Shown: piece by piece, positions 46,527 to 54,674 of the stretch
Position numbering within the stretch: the first letter of the stretch is position 1
How the letters are laid out: each line of letters opens with the position of its first letter
Source of the DNA: Agrobacterium tumefaciens str. B6
GTDB lineage: Bacteria > Pseudomonadota > Alphaproteobacteria > Rhizobiales > Rhizobiaceae
DNA: 64,000 nt
NCBI RefSeq assembly: GCF_001541315.1
Contig: NZ_LMVK01000012.1
Location: forward strand, 248,001-312,000
Reading direction: 5' to 3'
The notes under the pieces: model-generated
Told to the model about the DNA's origin: nothing
Seen by the model: only the letters and a program-made list of their open reading frames with translations
The model's database searches: none
Translations under genes and position numbers: made by a program

Positions 46527-48410
46527 TCAACCCGCCATCGCATCCTCGTATTCACTGGAAAGCATCAGCCATTGCTCCTCCGCATCCGAAAGCCTGGAAG
46601 CGGCTTCGCCACGCTCTTTGACTTTCAGCGCGGCCTTGGCAGGGGCTTTTTCGTATAGCGCCGGGTCAGCCAGTTCGGTGTCGAGCGACTGAATCAGTTT
46701 CTCAAGCTTTGCCGTCAGGGACTCGATTTCGCTGATCTTTTTCTTGAGCGGCGCAAGCTGGGCGCGCTTTTCTGCGTTGGCCTTGCGCTGATCCGCCTTC
46801 GACGCCTGATCGGCAGCGGCCTCGGTCTTGTCTTCCTTCTTCCTGCCGGAGGAAACGACGAGATCGCGATATTCCTCCATGTCGCCTTCGAAGGTCTTGA
46901 CCGTGCCATCGGCGACCAGCCACAGCCTGTCCACCGTCGCCTCGATGAGGTGGCGGTCGTGCGAAATGAGGATGACTGCACCGCTATAATCATTCAGCGC
47001 CTCGATCAGCGCGCGGCGGCTGTCGATGTCGAGGTGGTTGGTCGGTTCGTCGAGGATCAGCAGGTTCGGCGCATGGAAGGCCGCAAGCCCCATCAGCAGG
47101 CGAGCTTTCTCACCACCGGACAGATCTTTCGCCGCCGTCGCCATCTTTTCCGTCGCAAGTCCCATCTGCGCCACGCGGGAGCGCACCTGCGCTTCGGGCG
47201 CCAGCGGCATCAACTTGCGCACATGTTCGACCGGGGTTTCATCCGGCACGAGGTCATCGAGCTGGTGCTGCGCGAAGAAGCCGATCTTCATGCCGGGCGC
47301 GACACGAAGATCGCCCGCCTGCGGCGCAAGACGGCCGGAGATGAACTTCGCAAAGGTCGATTTGCCGTTGCCGTTCGAGCCGAGCAGCGCGATGCGATCG
47401 TCATTGTCGATCCGCAGATTGAGCTGCTTCAGGATGGATTTTCCCGGCTCGTAACCCACAGCACCACCATTGATGGCGACGATGGGCGAGGCCGGCTGCT
47501 TTTCCGGCTCGGGGAAGGTGATCGGCTGGACGTGATCCTCGATCACGGCGGCGACGGTGCCCATGCGCTCCAGCGCCTTGATGCGGCTCTGCGCCTGTCG
47601 CGCTTTTGTCGCCTTGGCGCGGAAACGGTCGATGAAGCTTTGCAGATGTTTGCGGGCGGCGTCGTTCTTTACCTTCGCCTTCATCTGTAATTCGTCGGCC
47701 TCGGCCTTCTGCCGCTCGAACTGGTCGTAACCACCGCGATAGAAGGTCAGCTTCTTCTGGTCCAGATGCACGATGGAATTGACGGCGTTGTTGAGAAGAT
47801 CGCGATCATGGCTGATGATGATGACGGTATGCGGATAACGCCTGATGTAATCTTCCAGCCAGAGCGTGCCTTCGAGGTCGAGATAGTTGGTCGGCTCGTC
47901 GAGCAGCAAAAGGTCGGGTTCGGCAAACAGTACCGACGCAAGCGCCACGCGCATGCGCCAGCCGCCGGAGAAGGAGGAGGCGGGGCGAAGCTGCGCCTCG
48001 TGATCGAAACCGAGACCGGCAAGAATGCTGGAGGCGCGCGCTTCCGCCGAATGGGCGTCGATGTCGACAAGCCGCATCTGGATTTCCGCGATACGATGCG
48101 GATCGGTTGCGGTTTCCGCCTCGGCCAGAAGTGCGCTGCGTTCCTTGTCGGCGGAAAGCACGATGGAAATCAGCGATTCTTCCGTTCCCGGCGCTTCCTG
48201 CGCGACCTGGCCGATGCGCGCCATCTTCGGGATCGTCACCGAATCGCTTTCCGCGGAGAAATCGCCGGTGATGACCCGAAACAGGGTGGATTTGCCGGCG
48301 CCGTTGCGGCCAACAAGGCCCGCCTTCACGCCGGCGGGAAGCGTCACGCTGGCGTGGTCAAGAAGCAGACGCCCGGCGATGCGGGCGGAAAGATCGGTAA
48401 TCGTAATCAT
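46527..48410 (-). CDS. ABC-F family ATP-binding protein
   Basis: A 627-residue soluble protein with two ATPase domains and no membrane part. Walker A sites are at 34-42 (GRNGAGKST) and 343-352 (GSNGNGKST), with signatures FSGGW (147-151) and LSGGEKARL. The domains are joined by a charged linker (about 220-295) as in ABC-F translation factors, and a coiled-coil C-terminus (about 545-627) follows, as in Uup or YheS. These act on ribosomes rather than as transporters. The start is the ATG at 48410. Confidence 0.9.
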   Translation of the reverse strand: MITITDLSARIAGRLLLDHASVTLPAGVKAGLVGRNGAGKSTLFRVITGDFSAESDSVTIPKMARIGQVAQEAPGTEESLISIVLSADKERSALLAEAETATDPHRIAEIQMRLVDIDAHSAEARASSILAGLGFDHEAQLRPASSFSGGWRMRVALASVLFAEPDLLLLDEPTNYLDLEGTLWLEDYIRRYPHTVIIISHDRDLLNNAVNSIVHLDQKKLTFYRGGYDQFERQKAEADELQMKAKVKNDAARKHLQSFIDRFRAKATKARQAQSRIKALERMGTVAAVIEDHVQPITFPEPEKQPASPIVAINGGAVGYEPGKSILKQLNLRIDNDDRIALLGSNGNGKSTFAKFISGRLAPQAGDLRVAPGMKIGFFAQHQLDDLVPDETPVEHVRKLMPLAPEAQVRSRVAQMGLATEKMATAAKDLSGGEKARLLMGLAAFHAPNLLILDEPTNHLDIDSRRALIEALNDYSGAVILISHDRHLIEATVDRLWLVADGTVKTFEGDMEEYRDLVVSSGRKKEDKTEAAADQASKADQRKANAEKRAQLAPLKKKISEIESLTAKLEKLIQSLDTELADPALYEKAPAKAALKVKERGEAASRLSDAEEQWLMLSSEYEDAMAG

Positions 48411-48479
48411 GGCGCCGTTTTGGCCGAACTGTCTGGCCAAGGCAAGAGCGCCCGCGCCACACAATGGGAGAATGCTGTC

Positions 48480-49526
48480 TCAAGAGCCGAGTTGCGCCAG
48501 ATAGCTGCTGCGGCTGTGCTGCGACACCTCCCGCGAATAGCCGACGACGCAGTTGCGCGCGCCGCAGCGGGCCGAGAGAAGGGCGAGTTCCGCATGGCCG
48601 AAAAACTCGGCCGGCGTGGCGGTGCCATCCACTTCCGCGACGCCGATCGAAACCGTCAGATGTTCGCCGTCGCCGCCAGTGGTCGCGAAGCGCAATGCCT
48701 CCACGCTCTGCCGCAGCCGCTCGGCAATGGCCTCGGCCGTGTTCTGCGGCACGCCGGCAAACAGAAAGGCAAATTCATCGCCACCAATACGGGCGACGAA
48801 ATCGTCCTTCTTGATGGTCTTGCGAAACAGGGCGGCGAGACGTCGCAACGCCTTGTTGCCTGCAGACGAGCCATATTTGCCGTTGATTTCACGGAAATGG
48901 TCGATATCCAGCAGCACCAGCGAAGTGGCTGAGGCAGCCCGGTCCTTCGCGAAAAGAGCGCCGAGCTTTTCAAGAAAGGCGGCACGGTTTGGCAATGCCG
49001 TCAGCGCATCGCGCAGCGAGGCGGCCTGAAGCTCTGCGCGGTTCCTTTCAACCTCGCGGATTTTCACCAGCCCCATGGCGATGAAATGCCGAAGGCTCGT
49101 CTGTTCCTCGCGAATATCACCCAGCAACTCGACGAAACGCTCCATTGCGGGCGGCTCGCCATCCTCGTCCTGCTCAAGGCTGCTCATGAAGGTTTCAGTG
49201 CGGTGAAGGCTCGCATCCAGTCGCACGGAAATCTGCGTCAGTGTCTCGAAGGCTTCGCTTGCCATCTGTTCCGCCTCGATCCGCGAAAAACCGGGCAGAT
49301 TGTGCCGCTGGCCGATGAGGTCGATTTCATGCTGCTGCGGCGCGTTGCCGAGCGCGAGAATGTCGCGGCCCATGGCCGGGTTGTGTCCAGACAATATTTC
49401 ATAGATCAATTCGTAATTGCGCGGCAAAGGCGCAATGTTCATCTTGGCGATGAACTGCGTGATTTTGGTAACGACAAGTGCACTTCTTGCATGCTCGCGT
49501 TTTTTATCGCCCGCCGATGTCGTCAC
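48480..49526 (-). CDS. GGDEF-domain diguanylate cyclase
   Basis: A 348-residue protein without membrane helices. A helical N-terminal region (1-165) contains a conserved-looking LPRNYELIYEILSGHNPA stretch near 34-51. The GGDEF domain (about 170-335) has intact RIGGDEFAF (GGDEF at 248-252), but KKDD stands where an RxxD I-site would be, so feedback inhibition is doubtful. I use a GTG at 49526, with GGGG upstream; a TTG at 49544 gives the longer form. It is downstream of no gene on its strand and divergent from the GST gene. Confidence 0.88.
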   Translation of the reverse strand: MTTSAGDKKREHARSALVVTKITQFIAKMNIAPLPRNYELIYEILSGHNPAMGRDILALGNAPQQHEIDLIGQRHNLPGFSRIEAEQMASEAFETLTQISVRLDASLHRTETFMSSLEQDEDGEPPAMERFVELLGDIREEQTSLRHFIAMGLVKIREVERNRAELQAASLRDALTALPNRAAFLEKLGALFAKDRAASATSLVLLDIDHFREINGKYGSSAGNKALRRLAALFRKTIKKDDFVARIGGDEFAFLFAGVPQNTAEAIAERLRQSVEALRFATTGGDGEHLTVSIGVAEVDGTATPAEFFGHAELALLSARCGARNCVVGYSREVSQHSRSSYLAQLGS

Positions 49527-49763
49527 TGACAGCCCCAATACCAATGGATTATTATGAGTAGACCGGCGATAACCGATTGTTGAACGGCGCTATTCTTACA
49601 AGCAACGGTTTAAAATAGAATAAATCCAGAAGGGAATTTTGCCGTCACGAGGCATGATTCCGCGTTGGCGCGCCTTGATCGATAATATGACAAATCCTGA
49701 TTTGATTTCGGGCAGAGACCGTTTTTATATCGCTTCATCGATGTTGCAGAAGAGGGGCAGCCC

Positions 49764-50459
49764 ATGACGACTTCCAGAACGCTCTATTCGCTATGCGGAA
49801 GCGACACTTCCCGGCCATTTTCTCCCCATTGCTGGAAAACCGTGCTTTCGCTGGCGCATAAGGGTCTGGATTTCGAGGAGCGGCCTTTACCCTTCACGGT
49901 GATCCCCACGGTAGAGGATGGTTTTTCGAAGACCGTGCCCATCCTGCGCGATGGTGACGAACTGGTGAGCGACAGTTTCGAAATTGCCCTTTACCTTGAC
50001 GAGACTTACCCGGAGCGCCCGTCGCTGTTTAACGGCGAGGGTGGCAAGGCCATGGCCCGTTTCGTCGAAAGCTGGTCGCAGACTGTGCTTCACCCCGCCA
50101 TCGTCCGCATTGCCGTGCTCGATATCCACAATATGCTGGATGAGCCGGATCGCCATTATTTCCGCGATAGCCGCACGAAAGCGCTCGGCCGTCCGCTCGA
50201 GGACGTGGTGGCGAACCGCGAGGCGGAGATCGCAGCATTTCCGGCATTGCTCGCACCGATCCGGCGTATGCTGAGCTTCCAGCCTTTCATCGGCGGTACG
50301 TCGCCGCTCTTTGCGGATTACATCGTGTTCGGCGCGCTGCAATGGGCGCGGATCACCACTGGGCTGGATCTGTTTGCCGATAACGATCCGGTGCGGGACT
50401 GGTTCGAAGGCTGCCTCGATCTCTATGATGCGAGAGGCCGCAGTGTGACAGCGGCGTGA
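49764..50459 (+). CDS. Glutathione S-transferase family protein
   Basis: A 231-residue GST with a thioredoxin-like N-terminal domain (about 5-80; SPHCWKTVLSLAHKGL, VPILRDGDELVSDS, the last part binding glutathione) and an all-alpha C-terminal domain. The order and length resemble LigE-type beta-etherase relatives in the alphaproteobacteria, but the reaction cannot be deduced. It precedes ndk on the same strand by about 100 bp. Confidence 0.85.
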   Translation: MTTSRTLYSLCGSDTSRPFSPHCWKTVLSLAHKGLDFEERPLPFTVIPTVEDGFSKTVPILRDGDELVSDSFEIALYLDETYPERPSLFNGEGGKAMARFVESWSQTVLHPAIVRIAVLDIHNMLDEPDRHYFRDSRTKALGRPLEDVVANREAEIAAFPALLAPIRRMLSFQPFIGGTSPLFADYIVFGALQWARITTGLDLFADNDPVRDWFEGCLDLYDARGRSVTAA

Positions 50460-50562
50460 AATGTCTGCGGTGACAGTCGCAATCTCGTTGATCCCCCTTG
50501 TTTTCGGGCCTTTGGGCGGGTAAAGACCGCCCACTTTCTCTGAAGGAAAAGGAAACGGACAC

Positions 50563-50985
50563 ATGGCGATTGAACGCACATTTTCGATGATCAAGCCGGA
50601 CGCAACCAAGCGTAACCTCACGGGCGCGATCACCAAGGTATTTGAAGACAACGGTCTGCGCATCGTCGCCTCCAAGCGCGTCTGGATGAGCAAGCGCGAA
50701 GCCGAAGGCTTCTACGCCGTTCACAAAGAGCGTCCCTTCTTCGGCGAACTCGTTGAAGGCATGTCCTCTGGCCCGACCATCGTTCAGGTTCTGGAAGGCG
50801 AAAACGCCATCCTCAAGAACCGCGAAATCATGGGCGCGACCAACCCGGCCCAGGCCGCTGAAGGCACCATCCGCAAGAGCTTCGCGCTCTCCATCGGCGA
50901 AAACTCCGTTCACGGGTCCGACGCTCCGGAAACCGCTGCACAGGAAATCGCCTACTGGTTCGCCGAAACCGAAATCGTCGGCTGA
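50563..50985 (+). CDS. ndk: Nucleoside diphosphate kinase
   Basis: Transfers phosphate between nucleoside tri- and diphosphates through a phosphohistidine. The 140-residue protein starts [18 protein letters not shown] and carries the active-site His117 in NSVHGSDA. The length is typical. GAAGGAAAAGG lies upstream of the ATG, and a good terminator follows. Confidence 0.98.
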   Translation: MAIERTFSMIKPDATKRNLTGAITKVFEDNGLRIVASKRVWMSKREAEGFYAVHKERPFFGELVEGMSSGPTIVQVLEGENAILKNREIMGATNPAQAAEGTIRKSFALSIGENSVHGSDAPETAAQEIAYWFAETEIVG

Positions 50986-51053
50986 TTCAAAATCTCAACG
51001 GCTTGAATCGCTGTTGCAGGCGATTGCGTGAAGCTGCTGAAAAGACTCGAGGA

Positions 51054-51080
51054 AACGGAGCCGAAAGGCTCCGTTTTTTG
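51054..51080 (+). terminator. Rho-independent terminator of ndk
   Basis: ACGGAGCC / GGCTCCGT with a GAAA loop, followed by TTTTTTG, about 69 bases after the ndk stop. Confidence 0.9.
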
Positions 51081-51190
51081 TTTTGATAGGGGTAAAGGGT
51101 TAGGCTGCAGCCATTTCCACCTTCCTCATCCCTGTGACGAGCACAGGAATGAGGGATGGGACGCCTTCACGTCATTCATTCCGTCAGTCC

Positions 51191-51703
51191 CTACGACGCC
51201 GGACAATCCTGAACCGGCCGCATATCCGTCGTGCCATCCGGTTTGAACACCTCGGGATTGGGCGTATAAAGCGGGCCAACCACCAGCGGCTTGGCGGGCA
51301 GAAGTGACTGGTCGGTGTCGGAACGGATCGTTGTTTCGATGGTCTGGAGAATGTCGCCTTCCGGCCCTTTGATACGGATGGTGACCTTATAGGGCAGGTC
51401 CTGCTTCACGCATTCCACCGGTGGGCTCTGAACCGTGATCTTTTCGTCTTTCGGAAAAATCTTCTCGCGGCTGGTGAGGTCTGGACCACCGCGCGGGTTC
51501 TCGAACGTCGCCTCAATGGTACTGCCGTCACGAATGGGGGCGATGCGCTGAAGGGTCACCAGATAGGTGGCGATGGCCACGCGGTAGTTAAACACAAACA
51601 TCCGGCCGGAAATCTTCGCCACCTCACGCGGTTCGTCCCGTTGGCAGCCGGAAAGGGCGAGCATCCCTGCAATCGCCAGCAATGGAAGGGCGATTCCTTT
51701 CAT
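51191..51703 (-). CDS. Putative lipoprotein
   Basis: A 170-residue exported protein with lipobox LSGC (Cys20) after a hydrophobic core. The mature part is rich in beta strands (RIAPIRDGSTIEATFEN, then VTIRIKGPEGDILQTIETT) and probably folds as a small beta sandwich. No family recognised. The ATG at 51703 has a strong AAGGAGG ribosome site. It overlaps the CGNR gene stop by 4 bases, so it is translated from the same mRNA as that regulator. Confidence 0.75.
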   Translation of the reverse strand: MKGIALPLLAIAGMLALSGCQRDEPREVAKISGRMFVFNYRVAIATYLVTLQRIAPIRDGSTIEATFENPRGGPDLTSREKIFPKDEKITVQSPPVECVKQDLPYKVTIRIKGPEGDILQTIETTIRSDTDQSLLPAKPLVVGPLYTPNPEVFKPDGTTDMRPVQDCPAS

Positions 51704-52251
51704 GTCCGCGCCTCCTTTTTCCGGTGATAGTGCCGGTTGGCTTTCTGCCGGTTGCCGCACACCGCCATATCGCACCAGATGCGGCTCTTGTTCTTGCTGC
51801 GATCGATAAACAGCCAGCCGCAATTGCCGCAGATGCGCAGCCGTTCCTGCGTCTCGCCCGCAAGTAGCGAGAGGGCGGAATGGGCGGTGGCATTGCCGAG
51901 GCTTTCGGCAAGCGGAAACGTCCGCAGCGCCGTGCCGCAGGCGAAAAGAAGCCCGGCCAGTTTGCCGTCGCCATCGCCGCTGCCGCTGATGGACGTGCGG
52001 AAATAATCGTCGACAGCCTCGCGAAGCTCTAGAAAAATCGGCCGCCTTTCCGCTTCGGGCGCGATGAGCGTGGGAAACCTGTGGCGCTCCGCACCGAGCC
52101 TTGTCGCCGCTTCGGCAAAGGCAGCGATCTGCGCCGGCACAGCAAAACGGTCGACTGATTTTGCCGCCTCCGAGCGCAGGATCACGCTATTGGCGACATC
52201 CAGCGCCAATGCGCCGCCTGCGAAACGATGTTCTGTCCAGCGAAAGGTCAT
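51700..52251 (-). CDS. CGNR zinc-finger (ABATE domain) transcription regulator
   Basis: A 183-residue protein with an N-terminal ABATE-like helical domain (about 1-130) and a C-terminal CGNR zinc finger: Cys141, Cys144, Cys160 and Cys165, with CGNRQKANRHY after them. Proteins of this type are thought to be stress-responsive DNA-binding regulators. I use the ATG at 52251; an ATG at 52260 and a TTG at 52272 are upstream, but they fall into the 36-bp palindrome. It is divergent from a LivH-like permease across this palindrome and coupled to the lipoprotein gene. Confidence 0.88.
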   Translation of the reverse strand: MTFRWTEHRFAGGALALDVANSVILRSEAAKSVDRFAVPAQIAAFAEAATRLGAERHRFPTLIAPEAERRPIFLELREAVDDYFRTSISGSGDGDGKLAGLLFACGTALRTFPLAESLGNATAHSALSLLAGETQERLRICGNCGWLFIDRSKNKSRIWCDMAVCGNRQKANRHYHRKKEART

Positions 52252-52258
52252 ATCGCAC

Positions 52259-52294
52259 ATTATAACTGTCAAAACAGGTTTTAACAGTTATAAT
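52259..52294. promoter_or_regulatory. 36-bp palindromic operator-like site
   Basis: Sixteen of eighteen base pairs match in this inverted repeat: ATTATAACTGT / ACAGTTATAAT as 11-bp perfect outer arms and AAAAC / GTTTT inside. It lies between the divergent CGNR and permease genes, the natural place for an operator for both. The CGNR protein itself is the obvious candidate ligand; that is inference. Confidence 0.65.
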
Positions 52295-52312
52295 AATGGC
52301 GGGAGGACGCGC

Positions 52313-53209
52313 TTGGCCTATTTCCTGCAACAATTGCTGAATGCCGTGCCGGTCGCCTCGCTTTATGCGGTTCTGGCCTTTGGCTATGCCATCGCCTTTT
52401 CGGTCACCAGACGCGCCGATGTCACCTATGGCGCCATATTCGCCTTTGCCGGTCAGACCTGCCTGCTGTTTGCCGATTTCGGCTGGAACCGGCTGTGGCT
52501 GGTTCTGCCGGCAACACTTGCGCTCGGGGCAGGGGCGGGTGTGTTCGGTGGGCTATGGGCGGCGGGTTTTGTCGGCAGGGCGGTGATGCGGCCGCTGGCG
52601 AAAGCCTCTCCCAATGCGGTGACCGTCGCCTCGGTCGGCGTGCTGATCGCCCTCACGGAAAGCGCGAGGCTGGTCGCCGACACAAGGCAGTTATGGCTGC
52701 CGCCGCTTCTGTCTGAGCCGGTGCGTTTCTGGGCCGACGGGGGATTTGCCGTAACCCTGACACCCATGCAGATGCTGAACACGGCGGCGTTCTGCCTGCT
52801 CATTCTCGCGGGGTCGTTTTATCTCAGCCTTTCCGCTTTCGGCAGGCGTTGGAAGGCGGTGCCGGACGATGCTTTTGCCGCCGCTTTATGCGGGGTGAAT
52901 GCGGGCAGGATATTTCTGCTGTCCTATTGCGCGGCGGGCCTCGTCGCCGCCATCGCCGGTGTGCTGGCCACTTTTTATTACGGCACTATGGATTTCGGGG
53001 CCGGTCTGGTCTTTGGACTGAAGGTGGTGCTGATTTCAGCGGCGGGCGGTTATGCCAGCCCGCTCATCTGCGGCCTTGGGGCCGCCGCCGTTGGTTTTGC
53101 GGAAACTTTCTGGGTCGGTTACGGCCCGGCCGCCTGGCGCGATGCAGCGGTTCTGGCGATGCTGGTCGGCTGGCTGATCATCATGCGCAGCAGGGTTGAA
53201 GCGCCCTAG
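52313..53209 (+). CDS. LivH-like ABC permease, no partner genes nearby
   Basis: A 298-residue inner-membrane protein with about eight hydrophobic segments that matches the LivH/BPD_transp_2 family of branched-chain amino acid importers. LPATLALGAGAGVFGG near 60 and the PLAKASPNAVTVASVGVLIAL stretch near 92-112 are family-like. A TTG at 52313 is the best start: GGGAGG is 6 bases before it. The gene for an ATPase, a second permease and a binding protein are absent, so it must pair with parts encoded elsewhere, or do another job. Confidence 0.8.
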   Translation: MAYFLQQLLNAVPVASLYAVLAFGYAIAFSVTRRADVTYGAIFAFAGQTCLLFADFGWNRLWLVLPATLALGAGAGVFGGLWAAGFVGRAVMRPLAKASPNAVTVASVGVLIALTESARLVADTRQLWLPPLLSEPVRFWADGGFAVTLTPMQMLNTAAFCLLILAGSFYLSLSAFGRRWKAVPDDAFAAALCGVNAGRIFLLSYCAAGLVAAIAGVLATFYYGTMDFGAGLVFGLKVVLISAAGGYASPLICGLGAAAVGFAETFWVGYGPAAWRDAAVLAMLVGWLIIMRSRVEAP

Positions 53210-53210
53210 A

Positions 53211-53253
53211 GCATCTCCGGAAAAGTGGACGTCGGTTGTCCATCCGGAAATGC
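53211..53253 (+). repeat. Dispersed Rhizobiales palindromic repeat, copy 2
   Basis: GCATCTCCGG and CCGGAAATGC are inverted ends around GTGGACGTCGGTTGTCCAT, the same layout as 8219-8265. It begins 2 bases after the permease stop and ends 17 bases before the moaE stop, between two convergent genes. Confidence 0.65.
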
Positions 53254-53269
53254 GAGAAAAGAACAAGCA

Positions 53270-53725
53270 CTATCGCCACTTGTCCTTGGCCGTATCGTCG
53301 GTTGTCTTTGCTGCAACCCAGTCGCCCGTCGAGCCATCCTTGCCATGTTCCTTTTTCCAGAACGGAGCGGATGTCTTGAGATAGTCCATCACGAAATTGG
53401 CACCGTCGAAGGCCGCCTGTCGATGAGACGAGGTTGCAATGACGAGGACGATATTTTCGCCGGTGGCGATATTGCCGTGGCGATGGATGGCGGTGAGGCC
53501 AAGCAGGCCGAAACGCTCCATGGCAAGTTTGGCAATGCGGGTTATTTCCGCTTCCGCCATGCCGGGATAATGTTCGAGCTCCAGCGCCGCGAGTGTGCCG
53601 CCATCATCCCGGCAGAGCCCGGTGAAGGCCACCACCGCGCCGATGCTCCTGTCACTTTCCGTCAGCCGGCGGGTTTCTTCCGCAGCATCGAAATCCTGTG
53701 CCTGGACGCGGACTGTCGGCTGCAT
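53270..53725 (-). CDS. moaE: Molybdopterin synthase catalytic subunit
   Basis: MoaE converts precursor Z to molybdopterin with sulphur from the MoaD thiocarboxylate. The 151-residue protein has VVAFTGLCRD near 31-40, the IHRHGNIATGE stretch at 80-90 and the catalytic lysine region APFWKKE (Lys124/Lys125). moaD lies 4 bases upstream, so both subunits come from one mRNA. The molybdoenzyme at the right end of the window may use its product. Confidence 0.96.
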   Translation of the reverse strand: MQPTVRVQAQDFDAAEETRRLTESDRSIGAVVAFTGLCRDDGGTLAALELEHYPGMAEAEITRIAKLAMERFGLLGLTAIHRHGNIATGENIVLVIATSSHRQAAFDGANFVMDYLKTSAPFWKKEHGKDGSTGDWVAAKTTDDTAKDKWR

Positions 53726-53729
53726 CCGC

Positions 53730-53987
53730 TCATCCCCCCGTCATCGGTGGGAAAATGCCGATCTCGCGTGCGCCGACAATGCTTTCGTCATGCTCGACAT
53801 GTTCCTGATTGACGGCAACACGGATCACATTGGGAAACTCGAAGGCGGCTTCGTAATTTTCGCCGCGTGTCGCAAGCCAGGCGATCAGCTCGCCGGCCGT
53901 GGTGACGGAGGAGGGGATATCCAGCTCTTCTTCATCCGTGCCGATTTTCTCGCGCACCCAGGCGAAATAAACGATCCGTGCCATCAT
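53730..53987 (-). CDS. moaD: Molybdopterin synthase sulphur carrier subunit
   Basis: An 85-residue ubiquitin-like protein ending in Gly-Gly (FPPMTGG), which is activated to a thiocarboxylate. It starts at 53987, overlapping the pgsA stop by 4 bases, and precedes moaE. Confidence 0.95.
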   Translation of the reverse strand: MMARIVYFAWVREKIGTDEEELDIPSSVTTAGELIAWLATRGENYEAAFEFPNVIRVAVNQEHVEHDESIVGAREIGIFPPMTGG

Positions 53988-54571
53988 TCTTCGTCCACGA
54001 TGTGCTTGAGGCCGGCCTTGAAGTAATCATAACCGGTATACATGGTGAGTGCCGCGGCGAGCCAGAGAAGCGTAATTCCCATCTCGGTCGTGTAGGGCAG
54101 AACCTTGTCGCCCGCAGGACCCGCAAGCAGAAAGGCGATGGCCACCATCTGGATGGTGGTCTTCCATTTGGCGATGCGGGTAACGGGAACACTGACCTTC
54201 AGCGCTGCCAGATATTCGCGCAGGCCGGAGACCAGAATTTCACGGCAGAGAATGGTGATGGCCGCCCAGAGCGACCAGCCGGCAATGGTGCCATCAGCCG
54301 CCATCAGGAGCAGCACGGAGGCGACCAGCAGCTTGTCGGCAATCGGATCCAGCATGCGGCCGATATTCGACGTCTGGTTCCAGATACGCGCCAGATAACC
54401 ATCGAGGAAATCGGTCAGCGAGGCGATGATGAACAGCCACAAGGCTGTCCAGCGCGCGAAATCCGAGCTTTCCAGCTTTCCTTCGATGAAAAAGCAAAGA
54501 ACAATGACAGGAACCGCGAGGATGCGGCCATAGGTGAGAAGGTTGGGAATGCTGTATGCGCGCGAAGCCAT
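53984..54571 (-). CDS. pgsA: CDP-diacylglycerol--glycerol-3-phosphate 3-phosphatidyltransferase
   Basis: Makes phosphatidylglycerol phosphate in the inner membrane. The 195-residue protein has about five hydrophobic helices and the CDP-alcohol transferase motif DG-AR-G-D-D: DGYLAR at about 65-70, then GRMLDPIADK. The uvrC gene is upstream with about 100 bp between them. Confidence 0.95.
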   Translation of the reverse strand: MASRAYSIPNLLTYGRILAVPVIVLCFFIEGKLESSDFARWTALWLFIIASLTDFLDGYLARIWNQTSNIGRMLDPIADKLLVASVLLLMAADGTIAGWSLWAAITILCREILVSGLREYLAALKVSVPVTRIAKWKTTIQMVAIAFLLAGPAGDKVLPYTTEMGITLLWLAAALTMYTGYDYFKAGLKHIVDEE

Positions 54572-54674
54572 GGGAAACCTGTCAGTCTAAGATCAGCTGC
54601 CTTGATGCCGCCGCTAGGGCATAGCGTCAACATGTGATTATGTTTTTTTAGCAGTTCGCCACGACGTCGCGGTA

